Source of the DNA: an uncultured Saprospiraceae bacterium
GTDB lineage: Bacteria; Bacteroidota; Bacteroidia; Chitinophagales; Saprospiraceae
Reading direction: 5' to 3'
NCBI GenBank assembly: GCA_937139495.1
Contig: CAKZQC010000006.1
Location: 162,686-226,685 of the forward strand
Length of the DNA: 64,000 nt
Shown: in pieces, positions 11,801 through 20,580 of the stretch
How positions within the stretch are numbered: position 1 is the first letter of the stretch
Layout: the number at the start of each line of letters is the position of its first letter
Program-made: the position numbers and the translations under genes
The notes under the pieces: generated by a model
What the model saw: only the letters and a program-made list of their open reading frames with translations
What the model was told of the DNA's origin: nothing
Database searches by the model: none

Positions 11801-14364
11801 CAACTAACAACTTTAGTTTCTCAGGAACTAGCTTTGTTGCGAACAATATTACGTTGCGTCAAGGTAGCAATACCTTCACGATAACAGGTACAAATGAGAC
11901 AGGAAGAGATAGCAAAACAACCGTAGTTATCTACAGTGAGCCGACACCAGCACCTATCGTAATGATACAGTCGCCTGACCGCAATCCGACTACAGTAAGC
12001 AATCCAGCGATAGTGATTAGAGCAAATGTTCAGCACGTGCCGAATGCCAGTGGCATCACGTTTACGGTCAACGGACAAACCAGTACCGCATTCAATTACA
12101 ACAATGGTATTTTTACTTCTTCGACAGTCAGTCTGAACAGCGGAAACAATACCTTTACGATAACAGGAACAAATAGTACAGGAAGAGATACTAAATCGAC
12201 GGTAGTTATTTACCAAGCGCCTGCTGCACCAGCACCGATTGTGAATATTACTAATCCTAGACAAAATCCATTGAATACACAAACGAACTCTATCAAGATA
12301 GAGGCAACGATTCAGCACGTAACAAGCCGAAACGATGTAACTTTTGTGGTCAATGGACAAGCAATAACTAGCTTCAATTTTTCAGGAACGAGTTTTAGTG
12401 CCGATAATATTACCTTGCGTCAAGGCAATAATACATTTGTAATCACAGGAACAAACGAGACAGGAAGAGATAGCAAATCAACAGTGGTGGTCTATACGAT
12501 TCCAACTCCTCCGCCTGTAGTAACCATACAATCGCCAGATCGCAACCCAACAACAGTGAGCAATTCGACGATAGTAATCAGAGCGAGTATTCAGAATGTA
12601 GCAAATTCGAGTGGCGTGACCTTCACCGTCAATGGTCAATCGAGCAGTGCATTTACCTACAACAATGGTGTATTTGTATCGTCAGGAGTTGCCCTCAATG
12701 CAGGTGCCAACACGATTGCAATCACAGGAACGAATAGCACGGGCAGAGACAACAAGTCAACAGTAGTGATCTATCAAGCACCTGTCATACCTGCACCAAT
12801 TGTACGCATTACGAGTCCTAGTGATAATCCACATAGTGTAGAAGCAGCTACGGCCAATATACGAGCGACCATACAAAATGTAACAGGTAGCAACAATGTA
12901 ACGTTTGCCGTCAATGGACAGAATGTACGCAACTTCAATTTTTCAGGAACCAGCTTTAGTGCTAGCAATGTAGCGTTGAATCCTGGCAATAATACCTTTA
13001 CGATAACAGGAACCAATGCTTCAGGTCAAGACAGTAAGTCAACAGTGATTTTGAGAGTAGTAAAAGAAGTAGTACTGCCACCAGCCGTAACGATAACAGT
13101 ACCGAATCGTAACCCAACCGCAACGACAAGTAGTAACACGAATATACAAGCAACGATTAGAAACGTAGATACCAAAGCAGGGGTTACCTTTGCGGTCAAT
13201 GGTCAAAATGTAACGAATTTTAATTACAGCAGAGGGAGTTTTAGTGCTACAGGTATCAAACTAGTTCCAGGTAATAACACCTTTACGATTACTGGACGTA
13301 ATGAATCTGGTCAGGATAGCAAATCGACAGTAGTGACCTACAATGCTCCTGTATTGGAACAATTACCAACAGTGAAAATTACTAGCCCAAACACGAACCC
13401 GCACACGTCTAGTACAAGTGTGGTCAATATCACGGCTACAATCAATCATGTATCCAGTAGAAGTGGTGTAACTTTTACGGTGAATGGAAGAAACGAAACT
13501 GGTTTTTCTTTCAGAGGGACAGCTTTTGGTATGAATAATATTGCACTAAATACTGGTAACAATACCTTTGTAATAACAGGGAAAAATAGTGCAGGACAAG
13601 ATAGCAAATCAACCATAGTTGTCTATAATCCTGTGCCAGCTCCAACGGTGCTCATACAAGCACCTGACCGTAACCCTACTACTGTACGTACGAATAACAA
13701 CATCGCAATACGTGCGAAAATAACTAATGTGACCAATGTAAATGATGTAACTGTGACTATCAATGGTGTGAATCAAGCTATCGAATCGTATAGCAATGGC
13801 ACCTTGCGTACGGGAGCATTAAATTTGGCACAAGGAAATAATACCGTAATTGTGATGGCACGAAATGCAGGAGGACAAGACAGCAAATCAACTGTAATCA
13901 TTTACGACCCTGTATTGCCAACACCAGTAGTGACGTTTACGACACCAGCACAGAATCCGTTGACAACGGCAGACAGCAGACTCAACTTGCGTGCAACGGT
14001 ACTCAATGTAGTGAACAAAAGTGATATGACGTTCACCGTCAATGGTAGAGTTTATACCAACTATACCTTGTCCAATAATACGTTTGCTGCAGATGGTATT
14101 CGTCTAGGTACAGGCAATAACACTTTCAGTATCAATGCTCGTAACCGTGATGGACAGGTAACTGTAACAACTGTCGTTATCTACAATGCTGCTACCGCAC
14201 CAACAAACAATAGCAGAACGAATCAGCCAAACAATACCAATACAGTTAATCCAGATGCAGTACCTGAAAAAACCAAAAGTAGTAAAATGAAATCAGGTAC
14301 GACCACACCTACAACTGAGCCTGAGCCTAAGAAGAGCAAAAAAGGAAAGATGGGGGGAAGTTAA
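8833..14364 (+). CDS. Giant surface protein: N-terminal outer-membrane barrel-like domain plus 16 Ig-like repeats
   Basis: A 1843-residue protein starting MKNSIYYYIL with a signal peptide (cleavage near TQAQ). Residues about 25-275 have alternating aromatic strands (YWTFGLNIGG, GFGAYIGHSI, FDWRLRYMA, LLSVYAGVGLGFYS, TIGAEFGYWFTPHFALAIGH) typical of a small outer-membrane barrel. From about residue 280 to 1785 run 16 repeats of about 94 residues with the pattern APIVTITSPxxNP, then VTFTVNGQ, FNFSGTSF, NNTFTITGTN and GQDSKSTVVIY, an Ig-like beta-sandwich. The tail is Lys/Ser/Pro-rich and basic; there is no T9SS sorting domain. The ATG at 8833 opens the signal peptide. A surface adhesin or spacer anchored by the barrel is inferred. 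A hybrid kinase gene follows. Confidence 0.85.
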   Translation: MKNSIYYYILLFGLLLGSVGSTQAQIGAESRMGATDGGYWTFGLNIGGAWQDSDINTNGGIGFGAYIGHSIFHKSTSPFSFDWRLRYMATWTYGQNSADNTLGKNSILGKAPYNYNPSTGFFAHNHMTNLHDFSAEFRLNFEELRRKHRVLLSVYAGVGLGFYSTRVDQLDLLDNPYNYDGIDQNQTEAAICDDINFMRDHEFETKLYNRLTITPTIGAEFGYWFTPHFALAIGHKTSFTLDDRFDGLQNNTAGDPPGAIHHYTALNLHWRLFGEAQGSVECPRVRFSLPTQNNGSYTTSQSNVYLEADVTNVKSGQITYTINGERSYEFMYSNSNWNSNVKLKRGRNVITLKAKNSCGVQIQQVTVMYQPEDQAPVGNVPVVSISQPNNNSTTNISSTTVSASILHIFDANNVTFTVNGVPSRGFTLSGTRFVANNVNLQQGSNTISITVTNQSGSDTKTVIVNYIQNQSVPSNEVAPIVTITSPQPSPFTTRNSRVSINATIKHVTTRSNVIFKVNGQVSNNFSFSGTQFLANSMALQQGNNTFTITGINNVGQDTETVIVIYAQENTNLPIVTITNPTRNPATMNVPSVNCMATINYVPNRSGVSCTINGQSFTGFSFNNTRFVANNIPLREGSNTITIMGTNTAGQDVATTQVIYQVPVVLPAPIVRITYPTANPYNTQQNATSISATIQHVTTRSEVTFKVNGQVSNNFNFSGGVLSASNINLRQGANTFTVIGTNSVGQDSKSTIVIYEIPQELPVVAFTNPAQSPYNTTSNTIELQANVLNVTGKNNIRFTINGQATNSFSFFGTNFVASNIPLRQGNNTFTITGTNTAGQDMASTVIIYNMPTPAPVVTITTPRQNPYVTTTNVTNINATILNVGSSRDVRFSINGRNVTNFNFSGTQFSAPNVVLAQGSNSFTITGTNSAGQDTKSTVVIYNKEEEPAPIVTITSPNANPFNTQAATTNIRASILNVTNKNDVQFVINGQATNNFSFSGTSFVANNITLRQGSNTFTITGTNETGRDSKTTVVIYSEPTPAPIVMIQSPDRNPTTVSNPAIVIRANVQHVPNASGITFTVNGQTSTAFNYNNGIFTSSTVSLNSGNNTFTITGTNSTGRDTKSTVVIYQAPAAPAPIVNITNPRQNPLNTQTNSIKIEATIQHVTSRNDVTFVVNGQAITSFNFSGTSFSADNITLRQGNNTFVITGTNETGRDSKSTVVVYTIPTPPPVVTIQSPDRNPTTVSNSTIVIRASIQNVANSSGVTFTVNGQSSSAFTYNNGVFVSSGVALNAGANTIAITGTNSTGRDNKSTVVIYQAPVIPAPIVRITSPSDNPHSVEAATANIRATIQNVTGSNNVTFAVNGQNVRNFNFSGTSFSASNVALNPGNNTFTITGTNASGQDSKSTVILRVVKEVVLPPAVTITVPNRNPTATTSSNTNIQATIRNVDTKAGVTFAVNGQNVTNFNYSRGSFSATGIKLVPGNNTFTITGRNESGQDSKSTVVTYNAPVLEQLPTVKITSPNTNPHTSSTSVVNITATINHVSSRSGVTFTVNGRNETGFSFRGTAFGMNNIALNTGNNTFVITGKNSAGQDSKSTIVVYNPVPAPTVLIQAPDRNPTTVRTNNNIAIRAKITNVTNVNDVTVTINGVNQAIESYSNGTLRTGALNLAQGNNTVIVMARNAGGQDSKSTVIIYDPVLPTPVVTFTTPAQNPLTTADSRLNLRATVLNVVNKSDMTFTVNGRVYTNYTLSNNTFAADGIRLGTGNNTFSINARNRDGQVTVTTVVIYNAATAPTNNSRTNQPNNTNTVNPDAVPEKTKSSKMKSGTTTPTTEPEPKKSKKGKMGGS
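9670..14190 (+). repeat. Sixteen tandem coding repeats of about 280 bp
   Basis: DNA encoding the Ig-like array. Conserved tracts such as TTCACGATAACAGG and ACGGTCAATGG recur in nearly every unit. Units 8-9 and units 10-11 are closely alike as a pair (LRQGNNTF types alternating with IQSPDRNPTTVSN types), which suggests that a two-unit block of about 560 bp was duplicated recently. The array is a candidate for copy-number change and assembly error. Confidence 0.85.
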
Positions 14365-14390
14365 TCTATTAGCTCTTATTGAATAGAACG

Positions 14391-14434
14391 AAAAATGTCG
14401 TGCAGCTAAAGTGAGCTGTACGGCATTTTTTTTA
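14391..14434 (+). terminator. Terminator after the Ig-repeat gene
   Basis: The stem ATGTCGTGCAGCT / AGCTGTACGGCAT (two G-U pairs), with a 6-base loop, is preceded by A and followed by eight T. A second small hairpin (ATTGC GAGA GCAAT then seven T) follows around 14457-14477 and may be a back-up. Confidence 0.85.
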
Positions 14435-14517
14435 TTATTCGTAATAACCTCTAATAATTGCGAGAGCAATTTTTTTAATGTATTTAGAATCTAATTAGAT
14501 AAAATGACTTGGTTTGT

Positions 14518-14583
14518 TAACTTTGTAATTAGAGCAGGTCTAAAATTACACAAATTATCAAAAACTATAATTTTAGATACGCT
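14518..14583 (+). promoter_or_regulatory. Promoter -7 element followed by repeat family A copy, upstream of the hybrid kinase
   Basis: TAACTTTG at 14518-14525 fits TAnnTTTG. The repeat core starts at 14554 (ATTATCAAAAACTATAATTT, then TAGATACGCT) with a partly complementary left arm from 14540 (TCTAAAATTA pairing with TAATTTTAGA). If the promoter is used, the repeat lies at the very 5' end of the mRNA, about 160 nt before the start codon at 14740. The spacer 14365-14739 holds nothing else recognisable beyond the terminators. Confidence 0.45.
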
Positions 14584-14739
14584 AAAGTAGGTGGACACAA
14601 ATAATGGGTGTTTAAAAGTGCGTTAATTTTTTTGATTATAGAGGACAGGACGATAAGAATCGTAAAAATTACAGCTTTGAAATGCCTTATTGTTTTTATC
14701 CGCCTACTTAGAATTTCCTTGGAAAAATTTCAATGTGGT

Positions 14740-17700
14740 ATGAATATAAAATGGTGGCGGACAATAGCGATGGTTCTACTCTTTTTGGGGAGTAGTTGGC
14801 AGATAGGAAAGGCACAGTCTTATTCTACCAAGATTAGGAAAATATCGATAGAGGAGGGACTTTCTAATCGATTTGTAAAAAAGGTGTTTCAGGATTCGAG
14901 GGGATTTGTCTGGATGGCAACCGACTACGGACTGAATCGTTATGACGGATATTCGTTTGAGTTGTTTACCAAAGAGAACAAAAATTTGGTAAGCAATGCC
15001 ATCTATGATATTTATGAAGATGGCGATCAAAACCTATGGGTAACCTACTCCGATGCCAATGGGCTGTACCTCAATGAGATTGATATTATCAATATCAATA
15101 CAGGAGAAGTAGAACGATTTAATGATAAATTTAAAAACAAAATTCCCTTATTGGCGGGAGATATTTTTGATGTGTATCAAGTCAATACAAAGTCCATTTT
15201 TGTACTCACTAAAGATAAAAAAATAGTAGAACTAGGAAAAGGGGAGCAATATAAGCTTTTGTTTGAGCTGCCTTATCCTGCACACACCTTACAACGTGTT
15301 TTGTGTACCGACGACATGATTTGGGTTGTTTGTCAAGATGCAATATTGGAATATAGTAGAGCTGGCAAATTGGTCAAGACAACGCCTATCTACTTTCAGT
15401 CTATTTTGGATTTGTATTTGGAAGCAGGTGATCTGCATGGTTTTGCCAAAAATAAAGCAGGGGAATTGGTTGTGTTCGTCAAAAAATATGAACAGGAATT
15501 AGAAATAAAATCGTTGCCACTATTCTTGGAGAGTATCAAGGAGCTGAATGAAAATAGTCATGTACAGCTGGCACCCAATGGGCTTATTTGGTATCATGAC
15601 AAGGAATACTCTAGAATATTGAGTGCAGAGGGAGAGGTGATTTTTGATTTTTCGAGTTACCTCCCACAGCGGACTATTTATAGTGTCTATTTCGATAAGA
15701 ATGATATTATCTGGATAGCAACAACTGACGGGGTGTATATGCTCAATATTGCCCTCAATAAATTCAAAAGTTATTTGTCGCATGATGATTTTCGACCCAA
15801 CAGTGCTTCGTTTAGTATTCGAGGTATGGCAATGGGAGGCAAGGATAGCCTTTTTGTCAATACCTACAGTGGCAGACAGTTGATTGATTTGAAAACAGGA
15901 AAATATACCGCTATTGCTGATAAGCAGGCTCCAGAGTTGGCTATATTTAAGGATAGAGCGGGCAATTTGTGGTTTTGTGGAGAAAATACTACGATACAAA
16001 AACTAGATGTAGCAACCAATACATACCAAAAATATGAGTGTGTAAGTGGCAACCGATATGGCATTAGTAGTTTGCGTCCTATGAACACGAAGATGCACCA
16101 AGACCAAAATGGACGTATTTGGATGGGCAGCAGCGATGGACTTTTTTATCTAGATGAAACACAACAACAATTCATTAAATATACCATGTATGGCACCGAT
16201 GGGAAGTACCAAGCCATTAATGGTAGCCGTATTTATGATATAGTAGAAGACAGTAGCCGACAAGTATTGTGGCTCGCTACCACGACAGGCGTTTATGGTT
16301 ATCAGTACGACAAGCAGTTGGTGTTTCAGCATTTTCATACCAAAGGGGCAGGCAATAATTATTTGCCTTATGATTATATTTATACCATACATCGAGATTT
16401 GCAAAACCCTTCGAAGTATTGGCTAGGAACGAAGGGGGGCGGACTGATTCAGTTCAATCCTTATCATAGCGTAAAGTCCGTTAGAGCCCATTATACGATT
16501 GCGACAGGATTGTCAGACAATGTTATTTATGGTATCTTAGAAGACGATTTTGGCAATCTATGGTTGAGTAGCAATTATGGTTTAATGCAGTTTAATAAAC
16601 CATCAAAATGGATTAAAATTTACCTGCCCAAAGATGGTATTACAACCGAAGAGTTCAATTCTCTTTCCTATTATCAAGATGATAAAGGATACTTTTACTT
16701 TGGTACTATCAATGGGATTAACGTATTTGATCCACGTGATTTTAGTACCAAAGAAGTCAATGAAACACCCTTGCATGTTACAGCTATTCAGCAAATGAGT
16801 GACATTACTAGCAAGATAGAAGATAAAACGGCTGCGTTTTTTCAGCAGCAAGAAATTGTATTAAAGCCAAAGGATAATTTTTTTAGTATTCAACTCGCTT
16901 TGTTGGATTATAGAGATCCATCGAGCAATCGTTATGCCTATCGTATCAAGGAAATAGATAAAGATTGGAAATACACAAATGGCAACGAAATTCGATTCAA
17001 TCACTTATCCGCAGGCAATTATACGCTAATCGTAAAAGGGCAGGGCTCTGATGGCAAGTGGTCAACGAACCGATTGGAAATCCCAATCAAGGTGCTGACA
17101 CCTTTTTATAAGACGTACGAATTTTTGATACTAGCAGCCTTAGTTGTCTTATTTATTGTCGTGGGTGTTTTTAGGGCTAGAGTATTTGTTTTGGCTAAAC
17201 AGCAGGCAAGACTGGAAAAAAAAGTTGCTACCAGAACCAAAGATTTGGAACAGGCAAAGTTAGTAGCCGAAAAATCGTCGCAAGCTAAAGCCGAATTTTT
17301 ATCGGTCATGTCGCACGAAATTCGTACTCCAATGAATGCAGTAGTCAATATGACCAACTTTTTGTTGCAAGACCAACCCAAAGAAAACCAAGTAGAAAAC
17401 CTCAATGTATTGAAGTTTTCTGCGGATAACTTGTTGGCGATTATCAATGATGTATTGGATTTTAATAAAATAGAATCGGGCAAAATAGTGTTTGAAGAAA
17501 CGCCTTTTGATATGTGCCGACTCATGGAAAGTATCAAGTATAGTATGGAGGCATATGCCACCAATAAAGAGGCAAATGGCAAAAATATTGTCCTCGAAAC
17601 TTCTTGCGATGCTTCATTGGATCACCTGCTAATAGGTGACCCTAGTCGTCTGACACAGGTACTCAACAACCTGATTAGCAACGCCATGAAATTTACAGAA

Positions 17701-18429
17701 AAAGGAACTGTATTTTTCAATATAAAGACGATTGTAGATAATGAAAAAGAGACAGAACTTTGTTTTGAGGTCAAAGATACGGGTATCGGGATTGCACTCG
17801 ATAAACAAACGTATATTTTTGAAATGTTTACACAAGCATCTACCGACACGACTCGTAAGTTTGGCGGAACAGGACTCGGATTGGCTATTTCTCAAAAATT
17901 AATTATGCTTCAAGGTTCTACCATTGAGCTAGAAAGCGAATTGGGCAAAGGTTCTACTTTTAGTTTCAAATTGACTTTTCAGAAAGGTGATTTGGTCAAG
18001 CAAGAACGCAAAGGAGAACAGACTACACCTGCTACTTCTGTACTCCAAGGCGTAAGCGTATTGGTTGTCGAAGACAATGTAATCAATGTGATGGTGGTCA
18101 AGAAATTCTTGCAGAAATGGGGTGTTGTCATCACTAGGGCTGCCGACGGAATAGAGGCGATAGAAGCCATCAAGAGTCATCAATTTGATTTGGTTCTGAT
18201 GGATATACATATGCCTAATATGGACGGATATGCCGCTACGCAGCATATCCGAGCGATGGAAGGCTCTTATTATCAACAAGTACCAATTATTGCATTGACG
18301 GCTTCGGCTTTAGCTGATGATCGCAACAAGGTATTCGCCAGCGGTATGAACGATATTATCGTTAAGCCGTTTGTGCCTGCGGAGTTGTATGCTACCATGA
18401 GCAAATATATCAACGAAGAGGAGGAGTAG
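14740..18429 (+). CDS. Hybrid two-component histidine kinase with periplasmic Reg_prop propeller and C-terminal receiver
   Basis: A 1229-residue membrane sensor. Order: signal peptide or anchor (1-25); two-component propeller repeats (about 30-700; for example DSRGFVWMATDYGLNRYDG and DDFGNLWLSSNYGLMQF); Y_Y_Y domain (about 707-787); one transmembrane segment (about 793-813); coiled coil; HisKA with phospho-acceptor H859 in SHEIRTPMN; HATPase with DTGIGI and GGTGLGLAIS; receiver (about 1108-1225) with phospho-acceptor D1155 in LMDIHMP and the conserved Lys in VKPF. There is no AraC-type DNA-binding domain, unlike the HTCS regulators that share this front half, so the signal must pass to another protein. 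The ATG at 14740 is chosen because it begins the signal sequence. Confidence 0.9.
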   Translation: MNIKWWRTIAMVLLFLGSSWQIGKAQSYSTKIRKISIEEGLSNRFVKKVFQDSRGFVWMATDYGLNRYDGYSFELFTKENKNLVSNAIYDIYEDGDQNLWVTYSDANGLYLNEIDIININTGEVERFNDKFKNKIPLLAGDIFDVYQVNTKSIFVLTKDKKIVELGKGEQYKLLFELPYPAHTLQRVLCTDDMIWVVCQDAILEYSRAGKLVKTTPIYFQSILDLYLEAGDLHGFAKNKAGELVVFVKKYEQELEIKSLPLFLESIKELNENSHVQLAPNGLIWYHDKEYSRILSAEGEVIFDFSSYLPQRTIYSVYFDKNDIIWIATTDGVYMLNIALNKFKSYLSHDDFRPNSASFSIRGMAMGGKDSLFVNTYSGRQLIDLKTGKYTAIADKQAPELAIFKDRAGNLWFCGENTTIQKLDVATNTYQKYECVSGNRYGISSLRPMNTKMHQDQNGRIWMGSSDGLFYLDETQQQFIKYTMYGTDGKYQAINGSRIYDIVEDSSRQVLWLATTTGVYGYQYDKQLVFQHFHTKGAGNNYLPYDYIYTIHRDLQNPSKYWLGTKGGGLIQFNPYHSVKSVRAHYTIATGLSDNVIYGILEDDFGNLWLSSNYGLMQFNKPSKWIKIYLPKDGITTEEFNSLSYYQDDKGYFYFGTINGINVFDPRDFSTKEVNETPLHVTAIQQMSDITSKIEDKTAAFFQQQEIVLKPKDNFFSIQLALLDYRDPSSNRYAYRIKEIDKDWKYTNGNEIRFNHLSAGNYTLIVKGQGSDGKWSTNRLEIPIKVLTPFYKTYEFLILAALVVLFIVVGVFRARVFVLAKQQARLEKKVATRTKDLEQAKLVAEKSSQAKAEFLSVMSHEIRTPMNAVVNMTNFLLQDQPKENQVENLNVLKFSADNLLAIINDVLDFNKIESGKIVFEETPFDMCRLMESIKYSMEAYATNKEANGKNIVLETSCDASLDHLLIGDPSRLTQVLNNLISNAMKFTEKGTVFFNIKTIVDNEKETELCFEVKDTGIGIALDKQTYIFEMFTQASTDTTRKFGGTGLGLAISQKLIMLQGSTIELESELGKGSTFSFKLTFQKGDLVKQERKGEQTTPATSVLQGVSVLVVEDNVINVMVVKKFLQKWGVVITRAADGIEAIEAIKSHQFDLVLMDIHMPNMDGYAATQHIRAMEGSYYQQVPIIALTASALADDRNKVFASGMNDIIVKPFVPAELYATMSKYINEEEE

Positions 18430-18463
18430 TTTTGGTCTTGATGTGGTAAGCCCAGCCCCCCTC

Positions 18464-18514
18464 AAAAAAAAAGCAGCCTAGTTTTCTACTCGGAAAACTA
18501 GGCTGCTTTTTTTA
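18464..18514. terminator. Bidirectional terminator between convergent genes
   Basis: The stem AAAGCAGCCTAGTTTTC / GAAAACTAGGCTGCTTT, with a 6-base loop, is flanked by an A-run on the left and a T-run on the right. It can therefore stop transcription from both the kinase gene and the T9SS gene at 18540. Confidence 0.9.
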
Positions 18515-18539
18515 TTATAGATCTAAACTTATCTGTAGT

Positions 18540-20261
18540 TTATCTTTCTGACTTAATCAATTCTTTGACAGAGCTAAACGTTGCTCCTTTGATATGCACA
18601 AAATAGACACCTGCTGACCAATCGTTGGTGGCAATGCTATAGGTGTTAAGTCCTTGTTTGGCTATGACTTGCTGTACCTGTACTCGCTGACCAATCGCAT
18701 CATAAACGACTACCGTCAAATCCATATCACTAGCCGCTGTAATCTCCAATGTGGCATTACCGAAGGTAATAGGATTAGGGAAGAGGTTAACATTCTCTAC
18801 GGCTCCGACTTGCGTCAATGAAGCCACTACAATATCCGAAAATTCGTACGTGCCATCAGTATTCACGGACTTGATACGATAGTAGTAATATACATTAGGC
18901 AATACGGCATTATCATCAATAAAGTATTCTTGAGGAATAGCACTATTACCTACTGCAGTATGCGTCGCAATCGTTTGGAAGGCTACTTGATCAGTACTTC
19001 TTTGTATCTCGAAGTAATCAAGATTTTGCTCTTTGCTAGTTGACCAATCTACTTTGATAAATTTGTTTTGAATAGCCGTAGCTGTCAAATCCAAGAATTC
19101 AGTTTCTAAGAAAATAGTAGCACTTACTACTCCAAATTCCGAAAATCCATTAAAAGGACCTCTGTCCAATCCATTGGTAGTCGAGCCACAATCGTTGTGC
19201 AGTGGGCTAGGAGTAGGGTAAGAGAATACATCATCTTTGGAAATTGTCCAAACAGAACCCGTGAAAGGTAGAGAAGGATCTTGTGGCCATACTCTTATTT
19301 CGTATTCACCAGCGCCACTTCCCGAAATATCATCAAACACCCATTCTCCGTGTCTGTTTCCCCAGAAGTCGTCCATTTCGTATCCACTACATTCTATATC
19401 AGGTGTAGCAGCATTGGAGCTACCTGCCTGAAAATAACCTCTCAATACATCGTAGTTGTTATTTTGGATATTCAACTGCGTGTACTGAAATCCTTTTTGC
19501 GAACCATTGTTGGCTACAGCAGTACCAGGGTCTAGCCCTAATAGGAAACTATAATTCCCCCCTGCTGCACGAATTGCACGGCGGTGTTTACCTACAATGT
19601 AACCATTGTCTTGTACCGACATATTATCGCCACCTGATTGGTGCCAAGTGTCATTGATATAGCTGCCCAAACCTGGAGTATTGTTCATCATACCAAACTC
19701 TGCGGTGTATCCACTTCCATTAGCTGGATAAGCTACGGCACCAGTCATACCTACATCATGTGTTACAATATTGGTTGCATTAGCAGGCCCCAAACCTGTT
19801 GGGTCAAAGTTAACGCTATTGCGTACATCAGCTACATAGGAGCTTACACCACTATTGACCAAATAAACAATACGTTGATCATTGTTGACCTCCAAGTTGT
19901 AAAAAGAACCATCATTGACGCCTATTTGAGGAGTGCCACCTCTTACGGCATAACTTCCGCTAATAAACTGGCGTTCGCCTGTGTTGACATCAGAATTTTC
20001 GAGTAGGGTCGTACCTGTACCTCTTTGCTGAAACAAAGCATCAGAATACATATTTCCCTGTACCTTGATTAAACCATCATTTTCGAGTGTAGCAGTTGCA
20101 CCATTCATGTGGACATCACCCCATACATGTACTTCTGCTCCAGCTTCTATATGTACCAGTGCTCCATCATTAAAAAACTCATTGTTGTGTTGAGCTTTTG
20201 TTTGATAGCTGGTTATCCCCAAGGCTGCTAAAAATAGAAATGTAGATTTTTTGATATTCAT
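18540..20261 (-). CDS. Secreted protein with T9SS C-terminal sorting domain
   Basis: A 573-residue exported protein starting MNIKKSTFLF, signal peptide cleaved near TKAQ. The middle is beta-rich (INDTWHQSGGDNMSVQDNGY and similar) and shows a fibronectin-III-like region around 375-475 (FIKVDWSTSKEQNLDYFEIQRST, then YYYRIKSVNTDGTYEFSD). From about residue 490 NLFPNPITFG and the beta-tail form a T9SS type A sorting domain ending SVKELIKSER. The role is unknown; similar proteins in Bacteroidota are surface or secreted proteins without assigned function. The ATG at 20261 gives the signal peptide; the frame upstream is open but lacks one. The MITE-like element at 20335 lies in its 5' region. Confidence 0.85.
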   Translation of the reverse strand: MNIKKSTFLFLAALGITSYQTKAQHNNEFFNDGALVHIEAGAEVHVWGDVHMNGATATLENDGLIKVQGNMYSDALFQQRGTGTTLLENSDVNTGERQFISGSYAVRGGTPQIGVNDGSFYNLEVNNDQRIVYLVNSGVSSYVADVRNSVNFDPTGLGPANATNIVTHDVGMTGAVAYPANGSGYTAEFGMMNNTPGLGSYINDTWHQSGGDNMSVQDNGYIVGKHRRAIRAAGGNYSFLLGLDPGTAVANNGSQKGFQYTQLNIQNNNYDVLRGYFQAGSSNAATPDIECSGYEMDDFWGNRHGEWVFDDISGSGAGEYEIRVWPQDPSLPFTGSVWTISKDDVFSYPTPSPLHNDCGSTTNGLDRGPFNGFSEFGVVSATIFLETEFLDLTATAIQNKFIKVDWSTSKEQNLDYFEIQRSTDQVAFQTIATHTAVGNSAIPQEYFIDDNAVLPNVYYYYRIKSVNTDGTYEFSDIVVASLTQVGAVENVNLFPNPITFGNATLEITAASDMDLTVVVYDAIGQRVQVQQVIAKQGLNTYSIATNDWSAGVYFVHIKGATFSSVKELIKSER

Positions 20262-20334
20262 AAATATATTTTTTGTGTAGTGATTTTTTGAAGAAAAATA
20301 GTACAGCCAAAGCAAAACTCTTGTTGTAGAATAA

Positions 20335-20410
20335 AAGTTGTTTAATAAGTCGTGATAAGATGGTTTCCAATGGCTTGTTGGGTGATTATTGACGACTTTT
20401 GAACATCTTC
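20335..20410 (-). repeat. MITE-like repeat family B, short copy (76 bp)
   Basis: On the minus strand it opens GAAGATGTTCAAAAGTCGTC and AATAATCACCCAACAAGCCA, and ends TTATCACGACTTATTAAACA then ACTT. The first 45 and last 25 bases match the copy at 58314-58476, but the middle (about 87 bp) is missing. Its ends are roughly complementary to each other. The whole spacer 20262-20580 (318 bp) holds this element plus a possible -7 element TATTTTTG at 20490. Confidence 0.75.
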
Positions 20411-20580
20411 ATAGATTGCTTTGCTATAATAAAAGTTGTTTGTTCTCAAATATACAAATAAAAGGTTTCATTAGAAAGCAAGATTATAGTATTTTTGGAA
20501 ATTAGACAATTATAACACTAGTTATGTTTTTAAATGACTTTGATTATTACGTTTTTTAACTCCATCAGATGATAGACTTT

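Noticed and set aside
9858..13020. Long minus-strand frames inside the Ig-repeat gene
   Set aside because: They are shadows of the tandem repeats; they recur in each unit because the DNA repeats.
14586..14602. GTAGGTGGACACAAAT shared with 2885 as part of a larger insertion element
   Set aside because: The match is only about 12 bases and nothing further aligns on either side.
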